The translations under genes and the position numbers were made by a program. Positions 23,739 to 32,406 of a stretch of DNA of 64,000 bases are shown here, one piece after another (position 1 is the first letter of the stretch; every line of letters begins with the position of its first letter). The notes beneath the pieces are model-generated. The model had not been told where the DNA came from, searched no databases, and saw only the letters and a program-made list of their open reading frames with translations. This DNA is from Crossiella sp. S99.2 (GTDB lineage Bacteria > Actinomycetota > Actinomycetes > Mycobacteriales > Pseudonocardiaceae), in contig NZ_JALMDK010000019.1 in assembly GCF_023094165.1 (NCBI RefSeq), positions 124,001 to 188,000 on the forward strand. The letters are read 5' to 3'.

Positions 23739-26700
23739 GTGCGATTGCGCATGTTGGGCGCGGTGCTGGTGCTCGGCGCCACCTTGGTGCCGGGCACCAG
23801 CACCGCGGCGGCCCGCGAGTCCACATCGGACCCCGGACCGCTGCGGTGGGTGACCCTGGTGACCGGCGACCGGGTCGGGGTGACCCCCGGCAAGATCGCC
23901 TCGGCCGTGGTCCGGCCGGCCGAAGGGCGGGAGCGGACCCGGTTCAGCACGCGGCAGGTCGGCGGTCGCCTGCAGGTGGTCCCCGAGGACGCGGAACCGT
24001 TGCTGCGCAAGGGAATTCTGGACCGGCGACTGTTCGACGTGAGCACGCTGATCGAGTCCGGCTACGACGACATCACCCGCGCCGACCTCCCGTTGATCAT
24101 GAGTGCGCCGCAGGTGCGGGAGGCCGGGGTGCGGGTCACCGCCGAGCTGCCCAGCGTGCGCGCGGCCGCGGTGTCGGTCGAGAAGAGCCGGGCCGCGCAG
24201 CTCTGGCAGACCATCACCACCGCGGGTGTCGAGCGGGTGTGGCTGGACGGCAAGCGCAAGTCCACATTGGACCGCAGCACCGCGCAGATCGGCGCGCCGT
24301 CGGCCTGGCAGAGCGGCCTGACCGGCAACGGGATCAAGGTGGCGGTGCTGGACACCGGCGTCGATGAGACCCATCCTGACCTGGCCGACCGGCAGCTGGC
24401 CGAGCGCAACTTCACCGGCGACGCCGACGCGGTGGACCGGCAGGGGCACGGCACGCACGTCGCCTCCACCATCGCGGGCACCGGCGCGAAGTCCGGCGGC
24501 AAGTTCAAGGGCGTCGCCTACGGCGCGAAGATCCTCGACGCCAAGGTGCTCGACAGCACTGGCTCCGGCTACGACTCCTGGATCCTGGCCGGGATGCAGT
24601 GGGCGGCCGAGCAGGGCGCCACCATCGCCAACCTCAGCCTCGGCGGCGGTGACGGCGCGGAGGTCGATCCGCTGGAGGAGGCGGTCAACACGCTGACCGC
24701 CAAGTACGGCACGTTGTTCGTCATCGCGGCCGGGAACAGCGGCCCGCACGCCAAGAGCGTCGGTACCCCCGGCAGCGCGGACGCCGCGCTCACCGTGGGC
24801 GCGGTCGACCGGGACGACAAGCTGGCCCCGTTCTCCAGCCGTGGGCCGCGGGTCGGCGACGGCGCGATCAAGCCCGACATCACCGCTCCCGGCGTCGGCA
24901 TCGTGGCGGGCAAGGCCACGCACGGCCGGATCGGCACGCCCGCCGGGGACGGCTACGTGTCGATGTCCGGCACGTCGATGGCGACCCCGCACGTCGCCGG
25001 GGTCGCGGCGCTGCTGGCCCAGCGCAACCCGGGGTGGAAGGCCGCCGATCTCAAGGCGCAGCTGACCTCCTCCGCCACCCCGAACCCCACGCTCGGCGTC
25101 TTCGAGCAGGGCTCGGGCCGGGTCGACGTCGGCAAAGCGCTGAGCCAGACCCTGATCAGCACCTCCGGCAGCCTCGGCTTCGGCACCCAGCAGTGGCCGC
25201 ACAACGACGACAAACCGGTGACCAAGCCGGTCACCTACCGCAACACCGGGACCACCGCGCGCACGCTCACCCTGCGCATCGAGACGCAGGCGCCACAGGG
25301 ACTGTTCACTGTGGACCAGACGACGGTGACCGTGCCCGCCGGCGGCGAGGCCACGGTCCAGGTCACCGCGGACACCCGCACGCCAGGAGCGGACGCGCTC
25401 TACACCGGCAGGTTGATCGCGTCCGACTCGACGGTCACCGTGGGCACTCCGCTCGCCGTGGACAAGGAGGCCGAGAGCTACGACGTCGCCCTCGACGTCA
25501 TCGACCGCGCAGGCCGCCCCGCGTCGGACTTCTCCGCCACCGCGGCGGGTGCCACCACCGACCACCAGGTCAGCGGTGCCAACGGAAAATCCACCCTGCG
25601 CCTGCCGAAGGGCAGCTACACCCTCTACTCCAGCATTTTCACCGGGAGCGAGACCACCCTGCTGCTGTACCCGGTTCTCGAGGTCACCCGCAACCTCGCG
25701 ATCACCCTGGACGCCAGGGTGGCACGGCCGGTCACCGTCACCGTGCCCAGCCCGACCGCCACGGTCTTCAACGCCGATGTCGGCTTCGTCAGGACCCTGC
25801 CGAGCGGGGTCTGGGTCGGCGGCGGCATCCTGGCCGGCGACCTGAACGGAATCTCGACCGGGCACATCGGTCCGGCCCTCAACCGGGACGAGTTGACCGC
25901 CAGGGTGCACACGCAGTGGGAGGACAGCACCCGTACCTATGACCTGGCGTGGTTCGAGCAGGGCCGCCTGCCGACGGGCTTCGAGCGCCGGGTCCGCGAG
26001 GCCGACCTGGCCACGGTGCAGGCGGAGTACGCCAGCCTCTCGGGCAGTCGCACCGGCGGGAAGGCGATGCTGCCCAAGCCGTTGCGCGGGGACACCGTGG
26101 CGTACTCCCGCATGCTGGACCTACCGCTGCCGTCCCGGCGCACCGAGCACATCCTCGCCGAGGGGGTGCGGTGGAGCGGTGTCCTCACCCAGTTCGGCAC
26201 CGGTCCCGACCGGGCCTCGGAGACGGAGCTGCGCTCGGTGTTGAAGCGTTACCGCGCTGGTCAGTCCACAGTGGAGCGTTGGAACACCGGGGTCGTGGGC
26301 CCCGCGATGCCGGAGCGGTTCGCACCGGACCACTGGCTCACCAGGACCGGCGACACGCTGACCGTGCGGCTGCCGCTGTTCAGCGACGGCGCCGGGCACT
26401 GGGGCATGCCCGACCGGTCGGACCGCGGGCACACCACGGTGTACCAGAATGGCAAGAAGATCGCGGAAACCGACAAACCCGGATTCGGCGACTTCACCCT
26501 GCCCAAGGAAGCGGCGGAGTACCGGGTGGACACTGAGGCGACCAGGACGGTCACCACACTGTCCACAAAGGTCAGTGCATCGTGGACGTTCCGGTCCCGG
26601 AACACCGCCCGCACGGCGGCCGTGCCCGCGATGGCCGTCCGGTTCACCCCGCAGCTCGACGAGTTCAACCGGGCACAGGCGGGTGTGCCGTTCACCGTTC

Positions 26701-26933
26701 CGGTGGCCGTCGAGCGCCAGCCCGGCTCGCCGGGGGCCATCGTGCGCGAGCTGACGGTGGAGGTCTCCTACGACGACGGCAAGACCTGGCAGCAGGCGCC
26801 GATCGACAAGGCGTCGGCCAGGCTTGTGCACCCGGCGGGCGACGGGTTCGTTTCGTTGCGTGCCAAGGTGATCGACAGCGATGGCAACAAGCTTGAGCAG
26901 ACCATCGTGCGCGCCTACGAACTGAAACGCTGA
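23739..26933 (+). CDS. Secreted subtilisin-like (S8) serine protease, multidomain
   Basis: The 1064-residue protein has a signal peptide (residues 1 to about 25) and an N-terminal propeptide-like region to about 180. The S8 catalytic domain carries the full triad: Asp205 (VLDTGVD), His237 (GHGTHVAS) and Ser413 (GTSMATPH), with oxyanion Asn333 (AAGNSG). About 590 C-terminal residues are beta-rich, starting with an Ig-like domain (TYRNTGTTARTLTLRIET) and no membrane anchor, so the enzyme is released. GTG 23739 follows GGAGAGCTGGAGG. It faces the two-component system genes and is probably controlled by them. A strong hairpin follows the stop. Confidence 0.9.
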   Translation: MRLRMLGAVLVLGATLVPGTSTAAARESTSDPGPLRWVTLVTGDRVGVTPGKIASAVVRPAEGRERTRFSTRQVGGRLQVVPEDAEPLLRKGILDRRLFDVSTLIESGYDDITRADLPLIMSAPQVREAGVRVTAELPSVRAAAVSVEKSRAAQLWQTITTAGVERVWLDGKRKSTLDRSTAQIGAPSAWQSGLTGNGIKVAVLDTGVDETHPDLADRQLAERNFTGDADAVDRQGHGTHVASTIAGTGAKSGGKFKGVAYGAKILDAKVLDSTGSGYDSWILAGMQWAAEQGATIANLSLGGGDGAEVDPLEEAVNTLTAKYGTLFVIAAGNSGPHAKSVGTPGSADAALTVGAVDRDDKLAPFSSRGPRVGDGAIKPDITAPGVGIVAGKATHGRIGTPAGDGYVSMSGTSMATPHVAGVAALLAQRNPGWKAADLKAQLTSSATPNPTLGVFEQGSGRVDVGKALSQTLISTSGSLGFGTQQWPHNDDKPVTKPVTYRNTGTTARTLTLRIETQAPQGLFTVDQTTVTVPAGGEATVQVTADTRTPGADALYTGRLIASDSTVTVGTPLAVDKEAESYDVALDVIDRAGRPASDFSATAAGATTDHQVSGANGKSTLRLPKGSYTLYSSIFTGSETTLLLYPVLEVTRNLAITLDARVARPVTVTVPSPTATVFNADVGFVRTLPSGVWVGGGILAGDLNGISTGHIGPALNRDELTARVHTQWEDSTRTYDLAWFEQGRLPTGFERRVREADLATVQAEYASLSGSRTGGKAMLPKPLRGDTVAYSRMLDLPLPSRRTEHILAEGVRWSGVLTQFGTGPDRASETELRSVLKRYRAGQSTVERWNTGVVGPAMPERFAPDHWLTRTGDTLTVRLPLFSDGAGHWGMPDRSDRGHTTVYQNGKKIAETDKPGFGDFTLPKEAAEYRVDTEATRTVTTLSTKVSASWTFRSRNTARTAAVPAMAVRFTPQLDEFNRAQAGVPFTVPVAVERQPGSPGAIVRELTVEVSYDDGKTWQQAPIDKASARLVHPAGDGFVSLRAKVIDSDGNKLEQTIVRAYELKR

Positions 26934-26946
26934 TCTGACCGAGTGA

Positions 26947-26981
26947 CCGATGCCGGGCGGCCGGAAGCCGCCCGGCATCGG
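26947..26981. terminator. Bidirectional hairpin between convergent genes
   Basis: Perfect 15-bp arms (CCGATGCCGGGCGGC at 26947-26961, complement at 26967-26981) with a 5-base loop begin 13 bp after the subtilisin stop and end 7 bp before the convergent AraC-type stop. There is no T-run on either side, as is common in actinobacteria. Outer ACCGAG/CTCGGT arms add a second short stem. Confidence 0.75.
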
Positions 26982-26987
26982 GGCCGG

Positions 26988-27857
26988 TCAGCTCGGTTCG
27001 ACCGGGAGCCACAGTTCGCAGGTCGCGGTGCTGAAATCCTCCGCGCGGTCGAGCACCGTGACGATCGAGGGTCCTGGCCGCAGCCGCCACGGGTTGGCCG
27101 GGAACCACTCGGTCGCGGTCGCGGCCCAGGTCGTCTGCAGGGTCTGCGGGTAGGGGCCGGTGGTGCGGAAGACCGCCCACCGCCCGGCCGGCACCTCGAT
27201 GCCGTCGAGGTCGTCGGGGGCCGGGGTGTCCGGCGAGACGGCCACGCCGTGCAGGTAGGTCAGTTCGCTGCCTTCGGTGTTGTCGGGGTCGAGGTCGTCG
27301 CAGACCTGCAGCAGGCCCTGGGGTTCGGTGTTGCCGAGGGCCTTGAGCCGCGAGTGTTCTTCTTGCGGCAGGGCGGTGATGTGCTGCTGGATGTGCGGGT
27401 TGACGCCGTGGTGGATGAGCGGGACGCGGGTGGCGTGGCCGAGCAGCCGGAACGCGGGGCGGTCGAGGATGCGGGTGTCCATGGGGATGTTCCCTTCGAC
27501 GGTCAGGCGGAACCTGAGTTGTGGCTGGGTGCGAAGGGGGCCGCCGTCCCGGCGGACATCACTCGGACCGGCGCCGTGCACCGCCCGGAATGCCCGGCCG
27601 AATGCCTCGGTGGAGCCGTAGCCGTGCCGGACGGCGATGCTGAGCAGATCGTGCTGGCCCAGGACGACCTCGGCGGCGGCCACGGTCATCCGGCGCCGGC
27701 GCACGTAGTCCGACAGCGGCATGCCCGCCAGGGACGAGAACATCCGGCGCAGGTGATACTCGGTGGTGCCGAGCGTCCTGGCCAGGCCGTCGAGGTCGAA
27801 CTCCGCGTCCAGGTGCTGCTCGACCAGATCGACCAGCCGGTTGAGTGCCGAGATCAT
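26988..27857 (-). CDS. AraC-type regulator fused to a GyrI-like effector-binding domain
   Basis: The 289-residue protein has an N-terminal AraC double helix-turn-helix (DLDGLARTLGTTEYHLRRMF and LLSIAVRHGYGSTEAFGRAFRAVHG, residues about 21-92). A GyrI-like small-molecule-binding domain follows (about 120-289; FRLLGHATRVPLI, VPAGRWAVFRTTGPYPQTLQTTWAAT). This Rob/SoxS-related layout typically responds to hydrophobic drugs and activates export or stress genes. ATG 27857 follows a good GGGAGG ribosome-binding site; an upstream start at 27878 is less likely. A GNAT acetyltransferase gene starts upstream on the same strand and ends 70 bp before it. Confidence 0.85.
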   Translation of the reverse strand: MISALNRLVDLVEQHLDAEFDLDGLARTLGTTEYHLRRMFSSLAGMPLSDYVRRRRMTVAAAEVVLGQHDLLSIAVRHGYGSTEAFGRAFRAVHGAGPSDVRRDGGPLRTQPQLRFRLTVEGNIPMDTRILDRPAFRLLGHATRVPLIHHGVNPHIQQHITALPQEEHSRLKALGNTEPQGLLQVCDDLDPDNTEGSELTYLHGVAVSPDTPAPDDLDGIEVPAGRWAVFRTTGPYPQTLQTTWAATATEWFPANPWRLRPGPSIVTVLDRAEDFSTATCELWLPVEPS

Positions 27858-27927
27858 GTGGCCTCCCTTCGACATCAACCCTGACCGATGGCGCCCGGCC
27901 GCGCCCGATCGCGGCGAACCGATCCGA

Positions 27928-28431
27928 TCAGTCGGGGCAGCTCGGCGCGGGATCGGCCAGCCGCAGCAGGTAGCGCAGCCCCGGACGCCCGGCCAACAGG
28001 ACGTCCTCCCCGGTTGGCGCGAACCCGGCGTGGCCCAGCACCGCCCGGGAGCCGGGGTTGTCGACCGCCGCGGAGGCCCGCAGGCTCACCAGTCCGTAGT
28101 CCCGCGCCGCCATCGCGCACAGCTGGCGCACCGCCGCTGTGGCCAGGCCCTGGCCCGCGGCCTGCTCCGCGATCCGGAACCCCAGCTCGGCACAGCCATC
28201 GGCCACATCGACCAGGTTCACCCGGCCCAGCACCGCACCGCTGTCGCCGAGCACCACGTGGAAATGGCACACCCCGGCCGCCTGCTCTGCCAGCAGCGCG
28301 TGATGCCGCTGCGGGAAATCGGTGAAGTAGTCCTCGCCCCGGTCGGGTACCGAGGCCGCGAAGTAAGCGCGGTTCTCCCGCTCGAACGCGAGTACCGCCG
28401 CGGCGTGGTCAGGCCGGAGGCGTTCGATCAT
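27928..28431 (-). CDS. GNAT-family N-acetyltransferase (RimJ/RimL-like)
   Basis: The 167-residue acetyl-CoA-dependent acyltransferase begins MIERLRPDHAAAVLAFERENRAYF. Conserved GNAT features are GRVNLVDVADGCAELGFRI (beta4), the acetyl-CoA phosphate loop AEQAAGQGLATAAV (Q/R-x-x-G-x-G/A variant) and ASAAVDNPGSRAVLGHAGF, where Asn and the following helix close the active site. The target may be an amino group of a protein or antibiotic; not determinable. ATG 28431 fits the family N-terminus; GTG 28437 is an alternative. Same strand as, and possibly cotranscribed with, the AraC-type gene. Confidence 0.85.
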   Translation of the reverse strand: MIERLRPDHAAAVLAFERENRAYFAASVPDRGEDYFTDFPQRHHALLAEQAAGVCHFHVVLGDSGAVLGRVNLVDVADGCAELGFRIAEQAAGQGLATAAVRQLCAMAARDYGLVSLRASAAVDNPGSRAVLGHAGFAPTGEDVLLAGRPGLRYLLRLADPAPSCPD

Positions 28432-28488
28432 GGGCACCGCAGCACGGTACCCGCCACCCGGCCTCGCCGGCCTGGATTAACCACAGCG

Positions 28489-29361
28489 CTACTTGATCAC
28501 TCGCTCGCCGGTGTGGCGCAGGAAGGTGGTGGCGAGCGGGCTGAGGTCGTCGGTGCGCCACACCAGGGCGTAGTCGAAGGTGGGGCTGCCCTCGATGGGT
28601 ACGCAGGCCAGGTCCGGGCGTGGGTAGAACTGCTCGACCTGAGCGCCCACGACGGCGACACCGTGCCCGGAGGCGACGTAGGCCAGGATCTCCTGGAACC
28701 CGGACACCGTGGTGATCCTGCTCGCCGAGCGGGCCGTGGGCAGGTGCTGGTCGATCCAGTACTCGGGCAGGCCCTGCGCGAACAGGAAAGTCTGCCCGGC
28801 GAGGTCATCGGCGGTCACCACCGCCTGCCGGGCAAGGGGGTGGCCGGCGGAGACGGCGAGCAGCGCGGTCTCGGACAGCAGCACGGGTCCCACGGTGAGG
28901 CCGGGTTCGGCGACCGGCAGGGGGAGCACGGACAGGTCGATCTCGGCTCGGCGCAGCGGTCCGCACAGGTCGGCCAGGGTGGTCTCGCGGATGCTGACCT
29001 GGACACCGGGTGTGTGGCCGCGGACGGCGCCGACCAGCGCCAGCACCCGGCGGGCCACCGCGGCGGACATGTAGCCGAGGCGCAGTTCGCCGGTGTGGCC
29101 GTGACCTGCCGTGATGGCCCGCGCGATCGCGGCCTGGACCTGGGCGTAGGCCGGGCTCAGGTCGTCCAGCAGTTGCCTGCCCAGCGGGGTCAGGCTCACG
29201 CGCCGCGTGGTCCTGGTGAACAGCGGCGCACCGAACCGGCGCTCCAGCTTCTTGATCGTCTGGCTGATCGAGGCGGGGGCCAGCCGCAGGCGTTCCGCGG
29301 TCCGGGCGAAGTGCAGTTCCTCGGCCAGCGTGAGGAACACCTCGATGTCCTGCCGTTCCAT
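28489..29361 (-). CDS. LysR-family transcriptional regulator
   Basis: The 290-residue protein has an N-terminal winged-helix (MERQDIEVFLTLAEELHF, then LRLAPASISQTIKKLERRFGAPLFTRTTRRVSLT) and a two-lobed periplasmic-binding-like effector domain (about residues 90-290). It is divergent from the metallo-hydrolase gene across a 168-bp gap with an AT-rich patch (ATTATTCAGCATGGCCGAA), the usual layout of a LysR regulator with its target. ATG 29361 begins the HTH directly; an upstream ATG at 29379 would add six residues. Confidence 0.88.
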   Translation of the reverse strand: MERQDIEVFLTLAEELHFARTAERLRLAPASISQTIKKLERRFGAPLFTRTTRRVSLTPLGRQLLDDLSPAYAQVQAAIARAITAGHGHTGELRLGYMSAAVARRVLALVGAVRGHTPGVQVSIRETTLADLCGPLRRAEIDLSVLPLPVAEPGLTVGPVLLSETALLAVSAGHPLARQAVVTADDLAGQTFLFAQGLPEYWIDQHLPTARSASRITTVSGFQEILAYVASGHGVAVVGAQVEQFYPRPDLACVPIEGSPTFDYALVWRTDDLSPLATTFLRHTGERVIK

Positions 29362-29473
29362 GCCCGGATTATTCAGCATGGCCGAACAATCAGGTCGGAT
29401 CTGCGCGTTGATCACCGCAAGGTTCCGGGTCAGGATCGGTCCCGACACACCAGCGGATCCAGGAGGCGACGAC

Positions 29474-29536
29474 ATGAACGACACCGAGCGGCGATCGCTG
29501 CACCGGCACACCAGCCGCGAGGCCGGCCCATGCTGA
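29474..29536 (+). CDS. Possible 20-codon leader ORF overlapping the metallo-hydrolase start
   Basis: A short frame MNDTERRSLHRHTSREAGPC has a strong AGGAGG ribosome-binding site at 29461-29466 and stops at 29536, seven bases into the metallo-hydrolase gene. The hydrolase's own ATG lacks a clear ribosome-binding site, so ribosomes finishing this ORF may restart there. The alternative is that a frame break has split a longer N-terminus. There is no homology support. Confidence 0.4.
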   Translation: MNDTERRSLHRHTSREAGPC

Positions 29537-30360
29537 GGCAGGTGGCGGAAGGTGTGCTGGTGCACGAGAGCGAGTTCGTGCAGAGCAACGCCATTGTGGT
29601 GCAAGGACACGACGGCGTGTTGCTCATCGATCCCGGGGTGCAGGACCACGAAATGGTCTGCCTCGCCAACGATCTGGCCGAGCTGGGCCAGCCCGTGGTG
29701 GCCGGCTTCTCCACGCATCCGGACTGGGATCACCTGCTGTGGCATGCCCGGTTCGGCACGGCCCCGCGGTATGGCACCGCCCGTTGCGCGGCCGCGGTCC
29801 GGGCAGAGCTGGCCAATCCCGGTGCGAAGGCCGAGATCACCGCCCATCTGGAATCGACGGGCATCGCCGAGCGGGTCCCGCTGGACCTGTACGGCCTCAT
29901 CACCGCTCTGCCCGCCGAGACGATTCCCTGGGCTGGCCCGCGAGTCCGGATCATCGAGCATCAGGCGCACGCGCCGGGCCATGCGGCGCTGGTGATCGAG
30001 GAACGCGGGGTGCTCGTCGCCGGCGACATGCTCTCCGATGTCCTGGTTCCGATGCTCGATTTGGGCGACACCGCTGACCCGATCGAGGACTATCTCGCCG
30101 CGCTGCGACTGCTGGCGGGCGTGGCGGAGGAGGTCGAGGTCGTGGTCCCCGGCCACGGGTCAGTCGGCGGAACCGCTGAGCTGCACGCACGGATCGAGCG
30201 GGATCGGGCGTACGTGCTCGCCTTGCGCGAGGGCCGTGTTCCCAGTGACCCGCGGGTCGGCCCCTCGGCCAAGCCCGGCTGGGAATGGGTAAGCGATGTG
30301 CACGACGGGCAGGCCCGGCGGCTCGCCGAACGGAACGAACGCGGCGGCAGTCGTGGCTGA
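29530..30360 (+). CDS. Metallo-beta-lactamase-fold hydrolase with variant metal motif
   Basis: The 276-residue protein has the MBL fold: strand LLIDPG, then the first metal motif THPDWDH at 62-68. The usual HxHxDH is here HxDxDH, with Asp65 replacing the second His. APGHAALVIEE, VLVAGDML (bridging Asp) and VVVPGHGSV (last His) follow. Family members hydrolyse thioesters, lactones or phosphodiesters; the Asp replacement could alter metal use. It is divergent from the LysR gene and probably activated by it. A short leader ORF overlaps its start. The gene converges on the phosphotransferase gene, with 15 bp between the stops. Confidence 0.85.
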   Translation: MLRQVAEGVLVHESEFVQSNAIVVQGHDGVLLIDPGVQDHEMVCLANDLAELGQPVVAGFSTHPDWDHLLWHARFGTAPRYGTARCAAAVRAELANPGAKAEITAHLESTGIAERVPLDLYGLITALPAETIPWAGPRVRIIEHQAHAPGHAALVIEERGVLVAGDMLSDVLVPMLDLGDTADPIEDYLAALRLLAGVAEEVEVVVPGHGSVGGTAELHARIERDRAYVLALREGRVPSDPRVGPSAKPGWEWVSDVHDGQARRLAERNERGGSRG

Positions 30361-30375
30361 CGATCGGTGCGTTGG

Positions 30376-31245
30376 TCAGCCGGTGAGGGCCTGGGTGATC
30401 TGGCGGGTGGTCTGCTCGGCCACGCGGGGGTTGACCGCGGCGTAGGAGACGTAGGCGTTCAGGCCGGTGGCCAAGGCCCAGCCGCGACCGCGAGTCCAGG
30501 TGGCCTCGTCCACGTCGAGCGCGGCGCGGAAGGTGGCTCGGGTCTCGGCCGACAGGAGGGTGAAGGCGATGATCAGGTCGCAGGCCGGATCGCCTACCCC
30601 GAACTCGCCGAAGTCGATGACCGCGCTGAGCCGGCCGCCGGTGGTCAGCAGGTTGCCGGTGTGGAAATCGCCGTGGCGCCAGACCGGTGGACGGTCCCCG
30701 CCAGGGGCGGCGAGGGCCGCGTTCCACAACTCGGTCATCGCCGCGGTGTCGAACGTATCGCCGACTGTCGTGATGGCCGAACGCGTTGCCGGGTCGCGCG
30801 CGGCCAGTGGGCGGCCGGTCAACTCCTCGGTCGGTTCGGCGTCGAACCGGTGGAGTGCGGTCAGGAATCCGGCCAGCACACCGGCGGCCTCATGCGAGCC
30901 GGCCAGGGCCTCGACGGTCGCCACCTCGCCGTCCAGCCAGCGCGACACCGCCCACGGCCACGGGTAGCCGAAGTCCGCCTCGCCCACCGCCACCGGTTCG
31001 GGTATGGCAAGCGGCAGGTGCGGGGCGAGCCGGGGCAACCACTCGGCTTCCTTCCGCGCCTGCGTGATCGCACCGGCATGGCGCGGCAGCCGAACGGACA
31101 GCTGCTCGCCCAGCCGGTAGATCACGTGATCCGAGCCTGACGGTGCGTGCGGAACCAGCGGTAGCCCGGCCCACCGCGGGAACTGGGTGTCGACCAGCCG
31201 CCTGGCCAGCGCGGCATCGATGGGCGGGGCGGTGTCGAGGGTCAA
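30376..31245 (-). CDS. Aminoglycoside phosphotransferase (APH)-family kinase
   Basis: The 289-residue kinase-like protein has SGSDHVIYRLGEQLSVRLPRH (N-lobe with the ATP-binding Arg in place of Lys), WAVSRWLDGE (hinge), the catalytic loop HGDFHTGNLL and the metal motif VIDFGEFGVGDPACDL. All are typical of the APH/choline kinase group, which phosphorylates drugs or small alcohols. This environmental subgroup is usually uncharacterised, so resistance should not be assumed. The TTG start at 31245 was chosen because GCAGGAG lies six bases upstream and no closer ATG or GTG fits the fold. Confidence 0.88.
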   Translation of the reverse strand: MTLDTAPPIDAALARRLVDTQFPRWAGLPLVPHAPSGSDHVIYRLGEQLSVRLPRHAGAITQARKEAEWLPRLAPHLPLAIPEPVAVGEADFGYPWPWAVSRWLDGEVATVEALAGSHEAAGVLAGFLTALHRFDAEPTEELTGRPLAARDPATRSAITTVGDTFDTAAMTELWNAALAAPGGDRPPVWRHGDFHTGNLLTTGGRLSAVIDFGEFGVGDPACDLIIAFTLLSAETRATFRAALDVDEATWTRGRGWALATGLNAYVSYAAVNPRVAEQTTRQITQALTG

Positions 31246-31300
31246 GTGCGGCTCCTGCGGGTAGGGGGGATCCCGAGCAGCCTGCCACCCACCGGAGGGC

Positions 31301-32341
31301 TCAGCCCAGGCGGCGCATGGCGACCAGATCGCCCCACATCACGCCGGAGACCTTCACCGTGTCCCCGCCCTGTGGCGCGTGCACCATCTTCCCGTCGCCC
31401 ACGTAGATCCCGATGTGACCGACCGGTTGGTAGAAGGCCACAAAATCACCCGGTCGCAACTGGTCCCTGGTCACCGCGGTGCCGACCCTGGCCTGGTCCC
31501 GGCTGGAGCGGGGCAGCGTGACGCCGAGCTGGCGGTAGGACCAGAACAGCAGGCCGGAGCAGTCGAAGGTGTCCGGTCCGGAGGCGCCCCAGACGTAGGG
31601 CTTTCCCTGACGGCCCAACGCTTTCTGCATGGCCTGCTGGGCCAGGCCCTGCGGGATGTCGTTGACCGTGTAGTTGGTCTGGCCGCCGCCGGTGAGGGCG
31701 CCGCGGTCCCGGGCGGAGAGCCGGTCCAGCTGGGCTTTGGCACTGGCCACCCGGCGGTCCATCTCGGTCTTGCGCTGGTCCAGTTCACCGAGCAGCCGGT
31801 TCGCCTGCGCCTCGGCGTCGCCCGCGCGGCGGCCGGCTTCCTCGGCCCGGCGCTGCGCGGTCTCGGCCAGCTGTAAGGCCCGGCGGTAGCCCTCCATGGT
31901 GTCCTTGCGTTCGCTGGAAATGATGTCCAGCAACAACATCCGGTCCAGGAAGTCCTGGGGTGAGCCGCTGGTCATCAGGGTGGCGACCGGGTTGAGGCTG
32001 ACGTTGTCGAAGGAGGCCGCGGCCAGTTTGTCCACCTCGACCCGGTAGGTGCTGATGCTGTCCCGGGCGGTGCCCGCCTCCCGGTTCGCCTGGTCGAGCT
32101 GGGTCCTGGCGGTGTCCTGGTCTTTGCGGCGCCGGTCCAGGTCGTCGCGGGTGTTGTGCCACTCCTCGGTGAGTTTCACGGCCTCCTTGTTCAGCTCGGT
32201 GAGCTTGGTCAGCGCCTCGGAGGCGTTGGCTGGCGGCGGTGGATCGGCCGCCGCCGCGCCCGGCACGGCCACCGAGGTGGCGCCGAGGGCGGCGATCAGC
32301 AGAGTCATCCGAACGGGTCGGCGGTTGGGTTTGACGGCCAC
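31301..32341 (-). CDS. Secreted NlpC/P60 peptidoglycan endopeptidase (RipA-like)
   Basis: The 346-residue protein has a signal peptide (cleavage near residue 32, AAAADPP), a long coiled-coil region (about 42-215) and a C-terminal NlpC/P60 domain. Catalytic residues are visible: Cys261 (TFDCSGL), His309 (VGHIGIYVG) and the third polar position His321 (MVHAP). Such enzymes cleave between D-Glu and meso-diaminopimelate in peptide stems, and in actinobacteria they act in daughter-cell separation; the coiled coil usually keeps the enzyme inhibited or localised. GTG 32341 is divergent from the BlaI-type regulator across 65 bp containing a palindrome, so expression may be linked to cell-wall stress. 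Confidence 0.9.
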   Translation of the reverse strand: MAVKPNRRPVRMTLLIAALGATSVAVPGAAAADPPPPANASEALTKLTELNKEAVKLTEEWHNTRDDLDRRRKDQDTARTQLDQANREAGTARDSISTYRVEVDKLAAASFDNVSLNPVATLMTSGSPQDFLDRMLLLDIISSERKDTMEGYRRALQLAETAQRRAEEAGRRAGDAEAQANRLLGELDQRKTEMDRRVASAKAQLDRLSARDRGALTGGGQTNYTVNDIPQGLAQQAMQKALGRQGKPYVWGASGPDTFDCSGLLFWSYRQLGVTLPRSSRDQARVGTAVTRDQLRPGDFVAFYQPVGHIGIYVGDGKMVHAPQGGDTVKVSGVMWGDLVAMRRLG

Positions 32342-32350
32342 GCCGCCACA

Positions 32351-32366
32351 CTACTATCGAGCGTAG
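32351..32366. promoter_or_regulatory. Candidate BlaI-type operator
   Basis: Imperfect palindrome CTACTATCGAGCGTAG (12 of 16 positions symmetric, CTAC...GTAG ends) lies midway between the divergent NlpC/P60 and blaI-like starts. BlaI/MecI proteins bind TAC/GTA-ended dyads. TACTAT within it could be a -10 box. Confidence 0.45.
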
Positions 32367-32406
32367 GAGTTCGAGGAAGGTGGTCTGGACGTGCCAGAAT
32401 GCGCAG

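Noticed and set aside
23226..25910. 894-codon minus-strand open frame opposite the response regulator and subtilisin
   Set aside because: Low-complexity Gly/Arg/Asp-rich translation, antisense to genes with clear motifs; a GC-bias shadow.
27763..29529. Long in-frame N-terminal extension of the metallo-hydrolase
   Set aside because: It runs antisense through AraC, GNAT and LysR genes with clear motifs; the real hydrolase starts near 29530.
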